From positions 186,001 through 250,000 of the forward strand of contig NZ_JAKLTR010000009.1 of NCBI RefSeq assembly GCF_022012415.1: a DNA stretch of 64,000 bases, in the 5' to 3' direction. This document shows positions 51,654 to 59,272 of this stretch, piece by piece. The position numbers and the translations under genes were made by a program. The notes beneath the pieces were generated by a model. The model was not told the DNA's origin. It did no database searches and saw only the letters and a program-made list of their open reading frames with translations. Position 1 is the stretch's first letter; every line of letters starts with the position of its first letter. Source of the stretch: Terrimonas ginsenosidimutans (GTDB lineage Bacteria > Bacteroidota > Bacteroidia > Chitinophagales > Chitinophagaceae).

Positions 51654-51685
51654 CAAATATGTAGAAGCAAATTGATTTGAGCAAA
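51654..51685 (-). promoter_or_regulatory. Predicted trp operon promoter
   Basis: On the minus strand a -33 TTTG (51682-51685) is followed after 20 nt by CATATTTG (51654-51661), one base off TAnnTTTG. The start of transcription should fall around 51646-51650, immediately before the trpL ATG. Confidence 0.6.
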
Positions 51686-51697
51686 AAAAGTTTTAAG

Positions 51698-51771
51698 GGA
51701 TTGGGGGAGAGAGAAGGTTTTGGAGGTTTCACAGGTACCAAACCTCCCAAACCTTCTCTCTCCCCCAATCC
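51698..51771. repeat. 32-bp inverted repeat of the CCAAACCTCC family between divergent promoters
   Basis: The left arm 51698-51729 (GGATTGGGGGAGAGAGAAGG then TTTTGGAGGTTT) pairs with 51740-51771 with one mismatch around a 10-nt loop. Bases 51736-51756 are identical to 13850-13870. It separates the trp promoter from the S9 peptidase gene, which are divergent, so it does not terminate either. Confidence 0.92.
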
Positions 51772-51821
51772 GTGCAAGTTCTCTATATTTATATCGTCCA
51801 ATTAATTTAACCAATACTGCT

Positions 51822-54272
51822 ATGCACACAAGAAAAATTCCGTTGTTATTTGCAGCTCTGTTATTAGCCGGTTACTCGTTCGCACAGGACGATGTAGCAT
51901 ACAAACTTCCCCCGAAAGACATTGCCGATATGGTACTGGCGAAACCAACGCCGGGTGTCAACATCGATGATAAAGGAGAATGGATGCTTTTTACCGAAAG
52001 CAGCAGCTATCCTTCTGTGGAGGAACTGGCGCGACCTGAGTTGAAGATCGCTGGCCTGCGTATCAACCCCGCAAACTATGCTCCCAGCCGTCAGAATTAT
52101 GTAAACAACCTTTACCTGAAGAATATCGCTTCGGGCAAAGAATTAAAAATAACAGGCCTGCCTTCGCCACTTTACGCCAGCAGTGTTAGCTGGAGCCCGA
52201 ATAACAAAAAGATCGCTTTCACCAACATCACGTCTAACCGTGTCGACCTTTATGTGATCGATGTAGCGACCCAAAAGGCTACACAGATCAATAAGACCGC
52301 GCTGAACGTGATCAGTGGCGGTTACCAGTGGTATGATGACAACACCGTGATCTACCGCACTACACTCAAGCCGCCGACAGCAGCTCCTCCCAAACCACTG
52401 GCTCCGAAAGGGCCTACCACACAGGAGAACTATGGCAAGGCATCTCCCCGCCCAACCTACCAGGATCTGATCAAAAGTCCTTATGATGAGCAACTGTATG
52501 AGTTCTTCGCTACAGCTCAGCTGGTAAAAAACGTGAATGGTGTTGAAACAAAGATCGGCGCACCCGCGATCTACAGCAGCATCCAGGTTTCTCCGGATAA
52601 AAAATACCTGCTCTCCCGCACACTGAATAAACCGTTTTCTTACATCGTTCCCGCAAACGGATTTCCTTCAACAGTTTCCGTTACTGATCTGCAGGGCAAA
52701 CTGATCAAAAAGCTGGCTGATCTGCCTTCTTCTGAAACAGCGCCCGGCGGAAACGATAACGTACAGAATGTTGCCCGCGGGTTCGAATGGAAAGATGATG
52801 AAGCCGCGACGATCGTCTGGTGCATGCCACTTGACAGCGGATTGATCAAAAAACAGGTGGAATACAGAGACGTTGTTTATTCACAGGCAGTACCATTTAC
52901 TGCAGAACCCAAAGAGCTGTTCAAAACTCAAATGCGTTTCCGCGGTGTTACCTGGGGCGATAAGAATCTTGCACTCGTAACAGAAGGACTTACCAGCAAA
53001 CAGGTTACACAAATGGACCGTTACAACTCTGTGACCGGCGACCTGGAAAAACTGATCACACGCAATACAACTGATGCCTATAGCAATCCCGGCTTCCCCG
53101 TAACCTCGCCTAACAGCTTCGGCAAGAATGTGATCGTTACCATCGACAATGGAAACAAGATCCTGCTGAACAACACGACCGGCAGCTCACCTAAAGGCGA
53201 TCTTCCCTTCCTGCTTTCGTATGATATACATACCAAAAAAGCAGATACATTATGGCGTTGCCAGGAAGGATATTACGAAACAATTGTTCGTGTCCTGGAT
53301 CCGAATAAACTGAACCTGATCACGAGAAGGGAAAGTGAGAAGGAAATGCCGAATTACTGGCTGAAAAACCTGAAGTTGAGAATTGCAGACCGCCAGCTTA
53401 CTGCTTTTAAAAACCCTTACCCTCAAATGGAAGGCGTAACAAAAGAGAAGATCCGTTACAAAAGAGCTGACGGCGTTGACCTGACCGGCGATCTGTATCT
53501 GCCAAAAGGTTATGATCCTAAAAAAGACGGACCATTGCCTGTATTTATCTGGGCTTATCCGGCAGAATACAATTCAGCAGCAGATGCGGCACAGGTGCGC
53601 GGCAGCGAACACCGCTATACATTAGTGAACTATGGATCACCGGTGTTCTATGTTACTCAGGGCTACGCCGTTCTGAACAATGCTGAAATGCCGATCGTAG
53701 CAACTGACAAGGATAAAAAGCCGAACGACAATTTCATTGATCAGTTGAAGTATAACGCTGAGGCTGCGATCAACAAGCTTGCGGATATGGGAGTGGGCGA
53801 CAGGAACCGTGTTGCTGTAGGCGGCCATAGCTATGGCGCATTCATGACGGCGAACCTGCTGGCACATACCAATCTGTTCAAAGCCGGTATCGCGCGCAGT
53901 GGTGCTTACAACAGGACCCTTACTCCGTTTGGCTTCCAGAATGAAGATCGCACTTACTGGCAGGCTCCCGATCTCTATAACCAGATGAGCCCGTTCAGCT
54001 ATGCTGACAAGATCAAAACGCCCATTCTCCTGATCCATGGAGATGCCGACAACAATACAGGTACCTTCCCTATCCAAAGTGAACGTATGTTCAATGCGAT
54101 CAAAGGGCATGGCGGTACTGTTAAATTTGTAAGCCTCCCTTACGAAAGCCATGGATATGCAGGAAGAGAAAACATCCTCCATATGCTGAACGAACAGTTT
54201 GCATGGCTGGAGAAATACGTGAAGAATCCGCCGAAGAATGAGCAAAAACCAAAGGAAACTAAAGCGTTTTAA
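51822..54272 (+). CDS. Secreted S9-family (prolyl-oligopeptidase-like) serine peptidase
   Basis: From the ATG at 51822 there are 816 residues with signal peptide KIPLLFAALLLAGYSFAQ. The N-terminal 600 residues form a beta-propeller (SSVSWSPNNKKIAFTNITSN-like strands, ISGGYQWYDDNTVIYRTTLK). The alpha/beta-hydrolase domain carries the catalytic Ser670 in VGGHSYGAFMTANLL, the Asp in LLIHGDADNNTGTFP and the His in LPYESHGYAG. The spacing HSYG and the large propeller match glutamyl-endopeptidase-like S9 members of Bacteroidota. It is exported and probably digests peptides outside the cytoplasm. It is divergent from the trp operon and followed by a 42-bp-stem hairpin. Confidence 0.93.
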   Translation: MHTRKIPLLFAALLLAGYSFAQDDVAYKLPPKDIADMVLAKPTPGVNIDDKGEWMLFTESSSYPSVEELARPELKIAGLRINPANYAPSRQNYVNNLYLKNIASGKELKITGLPSPLYASSVSWSPNNKKIAFTNITSNRVDLYVIDVATQKATQINKTALNVISGGYQWYDDNTVIYRTTLKPPTAAPPKPLAPKGPTTQENYGKASPRPTYQDLIKSPYDEQLYEFFATAQLVKNVNGVETKIGAPAIYSSIQVSPDKKYLLSRTLNKPFSYIVPANGFPSTVSVTDLQGKLIKKLADLPSSETAPGGNDNVQNVARGFEWKDDEAATIVWCMPLDSGLIKKQVEYRDVVYSQAVPFTAEPKELFKTQMRFRGVTWGDKNLALVTEGLTSKQVTQMDRYNSVTGDLEKLITRNTTDAYSNPGFPVTSPNSFGKNVIVTIDNGNKILLNNTTGSSPKGDLPFLLSYDIHTKKADTLWRCQEGYYETIVRVLDPNKLNLITRRESEKEMPNYWLKNLKLRIADRQLTAFKNPYPQMEGVTKEKIRYKRADGVDLTGDLYLPKGYDPKKDGPLPVFIWAYPAEYNSAADAAQVRGSEHRYTLVNYGSPVFYVTQGYAVLNNAEMPIVATDKDKKPNDNFIDQLKYNAEAAINKLADMGVGDRNRVAVGGHSYGAFMTANLLAHTNLFKAGIARSGAYNRTLTPFGFQNEDRTYWQAPDLYNQMSPFSYADKIKTPILLIHGDADNNTGTFPIQSERMFNAIKGHGGTVKFVSLPYESHGYAGRENILHMLNEQFAWLEKYVKNPPKNEQKPKETKAF

Positions 54273-54342
54273 GGTAATGGGCGATCATGACCGGCGTTAA
54301 GTGGCAACGGTGGTTAGCCGACTGTAGCCGATAATAAGGCGA

Positions 54343-54429
54343 AAGCTGATCGTCTGTAAAACATAAAATGGAAAGGGGCTTTTCTGAGAAAGGCCCCTTT
54401 CCATTTTATGTTTTACAGACGATCAGCTT
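54343..54429. repeat. Nearly perfect 42-bp hairpin after the S9 peptidase gene
   Basis: Bases 54343-54384 pair with 54388-54429 around a TGA loop with a single G-T pair. The core AAAGGGGC/GCCCCTTT followed by T-rich sequence looks like an ordinary intrinsic terminator, extended outward by 25 further base pairs. It begins 70 bp after the stop codon. Confidence 0.93.
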
Positions 54430-54768
54430 AGAATTAAGCCGGTTTGCCATCCGGATCAGCTGATGTCATTAATCGAAATTTATGGCATATCCTGTTGCGA
54501 GGGAAACCGTAAATCGCTTCAAAAGACTCGAAAAACCTGGGTGAAGGGCGCAAAACGCCCGGTGAAGAGCACTAAAATGCAGGGAGTTCGGTTATTTCTC
54601 CCCGGCTCCTCCTCATTGCCTCCTCTTTGCTTCCCCGAAACCTCCTCAGTTCGTCCCCGGAAGCCGTGGAAGCAAGGCGAAGGATCCGGGAACCCGGACC
54701 GGACACCGATCGACGGATATCGCTCCCATCCGGTCTCCTTAAAATTTAGTTAACCCCTGATCCTGCCG
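54430..54768. other. GC-rich spacer with degenerate CCTCCTC-TTGCTTCCCCG repeats
   Basis: Within 54605-54665 the unit CCTCCTC-xTTGCxTCCCCG recurs in two or three degenerate copies (CCTCCTCTTTGCTTCCCCG, then CCTCCTCAGTTCGTCCCCGG). The stretch is richer in G+C than its surroundings. An open frame at 54463-54753 has no protein-like features and is not called. The region ends at the promoter element for the next gene. Confidence 0.5.
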
Positions 54769-54776
54769 TACCTTTG
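54769..54776 (+). promoter_or_regulatory. Bacteroidota -7 element
   Basis: TACCTTTG matches TAnnTTTG, 37 nt before the start of the 131-residue protein gene. A TTTAG in the -33 area is a partial match. Confidence 0.55.
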
Positions 54777-54813
54777 ACCTTTCCGGCTCGTCATTCACCC
54801 ATAAAACAGGACC

Positions 54814-55209
54814 ATGATAAGATTTTTACTTACACTGTTCGTCCTCACCATGGCTACGTCGCTGAAAGCGCAGACGGTGGACAGCATTTATTTTCATCTT
54901 TATACAGACAGCCTGAAAAAGGGCACTCATAACTATATAAATGTTGATGGGAAGCTATCCAATGGGCAATGGCAGCCATTAAGCGCAAAAGAGATCAGCT
55001 TTTCTTCGTCTGACTACAGTTTTTCGGGTAATGAGTTGATCCTGCCGATGGAATGCAGTGTGGAAAAAGTGACGGTGAAAGCTGTATTGAAGTCGAATCC
55101 CGCCATATGGAAGGAAACCACGATCTGGATCAAGCGGGCGCCAGACCCTATGCTGCCTTCCAGGGATGAGATCCTCCGGAATACGAATCAGAAGAGACGA
55201 AAGAACTGA
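54814..55209 (+). CDS. Small secreted hypothetical protein
   Basis: A 131-residue protein with a signal peptide (MIRFLLTLFVLTMATSLKAQ). The mature part is beta-rich: TVDSIYFHLYTDSLKKGTHN, then YINVDGKLSNGQWQPLSAKE, ISFSSSDYSFSGNELILP and VEKVTVKAVLKSNPAIWKET. It ends in a basic tail (NTNQKRRKN). It resembles an Ig-like single-domain protein seen in several Chitinophagaceae. No known function. It has its own promoter element and a strong terminator. Confidence 0.82.
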   Translation: MIRFLLTLFVLTMATSLKAQTVDSIYFHLYTDSLKKGTHNYINVDGKLSNGQWQPLSAKEISFSSSDYSFSGNELILPMECSVEKVTVKAVLKSNPAIWKETTIWIKRAPDPMLPSRDEILRNTNQKRRKN

Positions 55210-55215
55210 TAGAAT

Positions 55216-55251
55216 AAAAAAGACCGCTCCATTGATGGGGCGGTCTTTTTT
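55216..55251. terminator. Bidirectional intrinsic terminator
   Basis: AAAAAAGACCGCTCC (55216-55230) pairs with GGGGCGGTCTTTTTT (55237-55251), one G-T pair, around ATTGAT. It serves the convergent small secreted protein and aldolase genes. Confidence 0.95.
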
Positions 55252-55271
55252 AGTAATATGATCTGAATATC

Positions 55272-55925
55272 TTATGCAAATTTCTTCGCGTCTTCCAGGA
55301 ATTTGGCAAGACCGATATCTGTCAACGGGTGTTTGAGCAAACCCAGGATCGAGTCCAGCGGACATGTACAAACATCAGCGCCAGCCTCAGCACATTTCAC
55401 GATATGCAGGGCATTACGGATAGAAGCCGCCAGGATCTCTGTTTTGAAGCCCTGGATAGAGTAAATATTTGCGATCTGAGCGATGAGTTCAATACCATCC
55501 CAGCTGCTGTCATCAATACGTCCGATAAAAGGAGATACATAACTTGCACCCGCTTTAGCGGCAAGGATCGCCTGACCGGCAGAGAAGATCAGCGTACAGT
55601 TTGTACGGATGCCATTGTCTGTAAACCATTTGATCGCTCTGACACCTTCTTTGATCATCGGAACTTTCACTACGATATTCGGGTGGATAGCCGCAAGCTT
55701 CTTTCCTTCTTCGATGATACCATCGAAATCGGTAGAAACAACTTCCGCGCTGATATCACCATCTACTAATTCACAGATGGTTTTATAATGATTGAACACC
55801 GCTTCCTGTCCTTTGATGCCTTCTTTAGCCATCAGTGAAGGGTTAGTAGTAACGCCATCGAGAATACCGAGTTCGTTAGCTTCTTTGATCTGAGCCAGAT
55901 TGCCCGTATCTATAAAAAACTTCAT
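55272..55925 (-). CDS. Fructose-6-phosphate aldolase/small transaldolase
   Basis: A 217-residue single-domain TIM barrel of the TalC/FSA (transaldolase subfamily 3B) type. The Schiff-base lysine is K87 in PNIVVKVPMIKEG. The N-terminus MKFFIDTGNLAQIKEANELG, the segment LDGVTTNPSLMAKEG and the Ser/Asp barrel motifs (NCTLIFSAGQAILAAKAGA, SPFIGRIDD) match the family. The family contains both fructose-6-phosphate aldolases and true transaldolases of the pentose phosphate pathway. In the latter role it would move dihydroxyacetone units between sugar phosphates. Sequence alone does not decide, so no symbol is given. Confidence 0.93.
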   Translation of the reverse strand: MKFFIDTGNLAQIKEANELGILDGVTTNPSLMAKEGIKGQEAVFNHYKTICELVDGDISAEVVSTDFDGIIEEGKKLAAIHPNIVVKVPMIKEGVRAIKWFTDNGIRTNCTLIFSAGQAILAAKAGASYVSPFIGRIDDSSWDGIELIAQIANIYSIQGFKTEILAASIRNALHIVKCAEAGADVCTCPLDSILGLLKHPLTDIGLAKFLEDAKKFA

Positions 55926-56080
55926 TTGTATGTTGTTTTATGGTTATCGTTGATTGTGGACCCGTTATTAACATCCCGGATGCTGGAGTTGTTCGCGGGT
56001 TGATTATGTTGTGAAAACCAGAAAATTACTGAAAAATATACGGGGACAACAGGATCGGAGTAATTATTCCGGCTAAAAAA
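55926..56080. other. Spacer upstream of the aldolase gene
   Basis: 155 bp holding the aldolase promoter region on the minus strand and the A-rich tract that ends the SRP RNA. No gene seen. Confidence 0.5.
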
Positions 56081-56089
56081 AGAAAAAAA

Positions 56090-56183
56090 GGCAGGCTACT
56101 CACATCGCACCGCTCAACCACCTATCCTTGCTGCCTTCCGGCCCTGGGGAGTTTCAGCAGGAGCTGGTCGTGTAAGACCTGCC
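56090..56183 (-). ncRNA. ffs: Signal recognition particle RNA (small bacterial type)
   Basis: The minus strand contains the highly conserved SRP tip: GCTCCTGCTGAAACTCCCCA, then GGGCCGGAAGGCAGCAAGG. The ends pair (GGCAGG at the 5' end with CCTGCC at the 3' end; CTTACAC with GTGAG), giving the long rod typical of 4.5S-type RNA of about 95 nt. A T-run follows the 3' end (56081-56089), and an exact TAnnTTTG element lies 5 nt before the 5' end. It binds Ffh to target membrane proteins co-translationally. No protein partner gene is nearby. Confidence 0.95.
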
Positions 56184-56188
56184 GGCCG

Positions 56189-56196
56189 CAAAGATA
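56189..56196 (-). promoter_or_regulatory. Bacteroidota -7 element of the SRP RNA gene
   Basis: On the minus strand TATCTTTG is an exact TAnnTTTG match placed 5 nt before the predicted RNA 5' end, which independently supports both calls. Confidence 0.8.
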
Positions 56197-56298
56197 CGGG
56201 TGCGCAACTAAAATAAAAACATAACGGAAGAATAATTAGCTGGTATTCTACAGATTTTTATTTCAGGCAGCGCGCGGTATTCATCTGAAGGCCCTGTT

Positions 56299-56385
56299 AG
56301 TATCGCAAAGGACGCAAAGCCTGCGCAAAGAGCGCTAAGTGTTTCTTTGCGTTCTTCGCGATTTCTTTGCGTCCTTTGCGATACT
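56299..56385. repeat. Inverted repeat of the CGCAAAGG family
   Basis: AGTATCGCAAAGGACGCAAA (from 56299) pairs perfectly over 21 bp with the right end (to 56385). The inner halves pair imperfectly through further CGCAAAG/CTTTGCG words. It lies 16 bp after the stop of the minus-strand DUF5103 gene. Confidence 0.9.
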
Positions 56386-56401
56386 CCTGCGCCCGTTTGA
56401 T

Positions 56402-57679
56402 CTATCTGCCCAGGAAACTGTTCAACTGAGCAATACCCAGCAATTCATCAGCCCGTCCCCCAAACTGTCTGAAATAAACAAGTACGGTGTAGTTATTCTC
56501 CGTATTATTAAAATTGCCTTCTGTATTATCCAACGGAAAACGATTGGTATTTCTCTTTCCCGCATCAAGGGTGATATAAGAATAGTTGTAGTACCCCTGC
56601 TTCAGATACAATGTCTTCTCATAGATCCCGTAAGTTTCGTTGAAGTCCATCTTTGAATCATCGTCAGGGAGATAATTTGTCAGTTCCCCAAAAACATACA
56701 CTTCTTTGCCGGGATAAGGTTTCCTGTCCGGAGGGATGAAGGAGAAATGAACATATGCATAGTCACTCTGCCAGTAGGGATTATAACCATCACGGTTATC
56801 CATGATCCATTGTCCGTTGATGTCTTTGTAGTAAATATAAACCTGCTGTCTTCTCTCAACATCTGGTTTAATGTAAACGTCGGAGCGATTTTTAATACTG
56901 TCATCATTCAGCCTTTGCATCCGGTCCGTCATCAGCCGAAGGCTGCTGAGGTCGATCCAGCGCCATTCCCGTCCGGCCTGAAAGCTGGTTGCGTCATCAT
57001 TATACTCAAAGAAATTACCCCGGTAGATAGTAGGACGTTCGAGCAACGCAGCGGTGGGCCAGGCATTATTCTGCATCACCACCACTTTCAGGTCCTGTGG
57101 AGATGATGTATTGATCCGTGCATTGGCCGTACTTATGCTTACCATCACACGCTGGTCTGTCAGAAAATAAGCCGAATTGAAAGGCTGCTTTATCTGTGCA
57201 GAGATGGCAACGCGATTATCCACCACCAGAAATCGTTTCGTGAGATACAGGTCTGAGGTGTCATTATTCCGGAATACTTTCAGAAGATAATTACCAGACC
57301 TGCTGGGCACCGAGCTTCTGTCCGGAACCGTTGCCTGGTAATGTGTATAGCGGTTCAATGCAATGGAAGAGTTACGATAAGTGGTGATACGTGTCGACTG
57401 AAAGCCCCTGATATAATCAAAGGGCTGCAATTGTGCCGGAGTCCAGTCGGCATTGCAAAGCTGAAAAGAATAATAGAGACTTTTAACATCTGCATCGAGG
57501 TCGTCAAAATGCAGTTCCAGCTGGTCTGCGCTGTTAAGATTCAGGATCGGGTAACTTAACTGATCCCCGGCTTTGAACAGCTTCACCGAATGAATAGAAG
57601 GTTTATAAATTTTATCAGGCATCTGTGCGTTTACTGAGAAACTGAGCAACATCAATAAAGCAACGGAGATTCTTTGCAT
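56402..57679 (-). CDS. DUF5103 protein, type IX secretion plug-like
   Basis: A 425-residue exported protein (signal MQRISVALLMLLSFSVNA, cleavage at AQ). It has the DUF5103 pattern: IYKPSIHSVKLFKAGDQLSY, YYSFQLCNADWTPAQLQPFD then YIRGF, GNYLLKVFRNNDTSDLYLTK, and YVFGELTNYLPDDDSKMDFN towards the C-terminus. DUF5103 proteins include the plug that closes the SprA translocon of the type IX secretion system between substrates. Together with porQ and the CHU_C-domain cargo this supports an active T9SS. It is a single-gene unit followed by a repeat hairpin. Confidence 0.9.
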   Translation of the reverse strand: MQRISVALLMLLSFSVNAQMPDKIYKPSIHSVKLFKAGDQLSYPILNLNSADQLELHFDDLDADVKSLYYSFQLCNADWTPAQLQPFDYIRGFQSTRITTYRNSSIALNRYTHYQATVPDRSSVPSRSGNYLLKVFRNNDTSDLYLTKRFLVVDNRVAISAQIKQPFNSAYFLTDQRVMVSISTANARINTSSPQDLKVVVMQNNAWPTAALLERPTIYRGNFFEYNDDATSFQAGREWRWIDLSSLRLMTDRMQRLNDDSIKNRSDVYIKPDVERRQQVYIYYKDINGQWIMDNRDGYNPYWQSDYAYVHFSFIPPDRKPYPGKEVYVFGELTNYLPDDDSKMDFNETYGIYEKTLYLKQGYYNYSYITLDAGKRNTNRFPLDNTEGNFNNTENNYTVLVYFRQFGGRADELLGIAQLNSFLGR

Positions 57680-57926
57680 GGATATGTTTTTACACTGGTT
57701 AGACAGTACGGTTTGCGGATCAGCTACATGTTTTCCGGAAGAAGGAAGCTTAAGCAGGCATTGAGATCATTTCTCTCATTCCCTTGCTCACCTGGCCCTA
57801 AAGATATTCCCTAAATCCGGTAAAATTCCTTCAAAACAGGCCGTAAACTGTTTTTCGGCTTATTTTTGTTTCAATGCCTGACAGGCAGATCTTGAATATT
57901 CACGGCACTAAGACAAACAAAACAAT

Positions 57927-59162
57927 TTGAAGGTTGCAGGCTTTATAGCAAACCGCATCGCATTTAACCACCAGCGTTCCTTTTCCAGGTTCATTATCAG
58001 GCTGTCTGTAGCAGCCACGATTATCAGCGTTGCGGTCATGATCATTACACTGGCTTTTGTAAATGGATTCCAGGAACAGGTGAGTCAAAAGGTCTTCAGT
58101 TTCTGGGGGCACCTGCGCATCCAGGAAAAGCAGCCTTTCAAAGCCCTGATCGCGGAAGAGATCCCGATCGAAAAAAATGATACACTCATTGATGCTATCC
58201 GGCAAAAACCCGGCATAGAAAGCATTCATCCGTTTGCAACAAAATACGCGACACTTAAAACCCGGGATGATATCGAAGGGGTTTTATTAAAAGGAGTTGA
58301 CAGCAGCTACGACTTTGTCCATTTCGCTTCCTTTATCCGCGAAGGCCGCGCGATCCATTTTAACGACAGCACTTATAGCCGCGAGATCATGATCTCCGCC
58401 TATACCGCAAAACAACTGCAGCTTGCAGTAAATGACCGTGTACTGATCTACTTCATCCGGCCAGACGGCACTTACCGGCCTGACCGGCTAACCGTAGCGG
58501 GTATTTTCAAAACAGGTATAGAAGAATATGACAAGACTTTCGCCATCGGTGATCTGAAACTTTTGCAAAGACTGAACGACTGGAGCGCCACGGAAGTAGG
58601 CGGCTATGAGATCTTCCTGAAAGATTACCGGATGATGGATTCTGTTGCGGAAGACCTTTACAATATGGACCTCTTCCCTCTTACCTGGGATACACGCACG
58701 GTGCGGGATATTTCACCAAATATTTTCGACTGGTTATATATCCAGAATAAGAACAGGAACGTATTACTTGGATTAATGATCATCGTGGCACTGATCAACC
58801 TGATCACCTGCCTGATCATTCTCGTACTTGAGCGTGTTCGCATGATCGGGATCCTGAAGGCGCTGGGTGCTACCAACTGGACCATTCAACAGATCTTTCT
58901 CCGCCATTCATTGTTCATCACTCTTGCAGGTATTGCTGTGGGAACCGGCGTTGCGCTTGGCATACTTTACCTGCAACAGGCTACAGGGTTCATCAAACTC
59001 CAGGAAGATGCCTATTACCTTAGCGAAGCGGCGGTAAGCATTGTTTGGTGGGAAGTAGGCGCGGTATGCGGTGGTACATTACTGATCTGCTTTCTTGTAT
59101 TGATGATCCCGACGATCCTGGTCAGAAAGATCCAACCGGTTAAAGCGATCCGCTTCAGTTAG
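57927..59162 (+). CDS. FtsX/LolC-E-like ABC transporter permease
   Basis: A 411-residue inner-membrane protein with the MacB/LolC topology. One N-terminal helix (VAATIISVAVMIITLAFVNG) is followed by a large periplasmic domain of about 220 residues, then three C-terminal helices (VLLGLMIIVALINLITCLII, HSLFITLAGIAVGTGVALG, VCGGTLLICFLVLMIPTILV). The conserved cytosolic loop between the last helices reads RVRMIGILKALGATNWTIQQ. The start is TTG at 57927; no ATG precedes the first membrane helix. LolC/E proteins extract lipoproteins for outer-membrane delivery. No ATPase gene is adjacent, so its partner must be elsewhere, as is common in Bacteroidota. Confidence 0.9.
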   Translation: MKVAGFIANRIAFNHQRSFSRFIIRLSVAATIISVAVMIITLAFVNGFQEQVSQKVFSFWGHLRIQEKQPFKALIAEEIPIEKNDTLIDAIRQKPGIESIHPFATKYATLKTRDDIEGVLLKGVDSSYDFVHFASFIREGRAIHFNDSTYSREIMISAYTAKQLQLAVNDRVLIYFIRPDGTYRPDRLTVAGIFKTGIEEYDKTFAIGDLKLLQRLNDWSATEVGGYEIFLKDYRMMDSVAEDLYNMDLFPLTWDTRTVRDISPNIFDWLYIQNKNRNVLLGLMIIVALINLITCLIILVLERVRMIGILKALGATNWTIQQIFLRHSLFITLAGIAVGTGVALGILYLQQATGFIKLQEDAYYLSEAAVSIVWWEVGAVCGGTLLICFLVLMIPTILVRKIQPVKAIRFS

Positions 59163-59208
59163 TTTATATTTCTCCCGCTATCATTTATGTATTGATCCGC
59201 GTTGAAAC

Positions 59209-59252
59209 AACGCAAGGGACGCTTTTTACCGCAAAGAGTACGCGGGGATCGG
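59209..59252 (+). repeat. One-sided remnant of the CGCAAAGG repeat family
   Basis: CGCAAGGGACGC and CCGCAAAGAGTACGCGGGG resemble one arm of the elements at 11305, 14454, 18079 and 56299, but no complementary arm follows. It lies between the permease and the convergent methyltransferase gene. Confidence 0.5.
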
Positions 59253-59272
59253 GTTTGCCAGCTGTTTCGCCT

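Noticed and set aside
54463-54753. 96-codon frame after the S9 peptidase gene
   Set aside because: The translation is rich in Pro, Arg and Ser with no secondary-structure pattern and overlaps degenerate repeats; the following promoter element belongs to the next gene.
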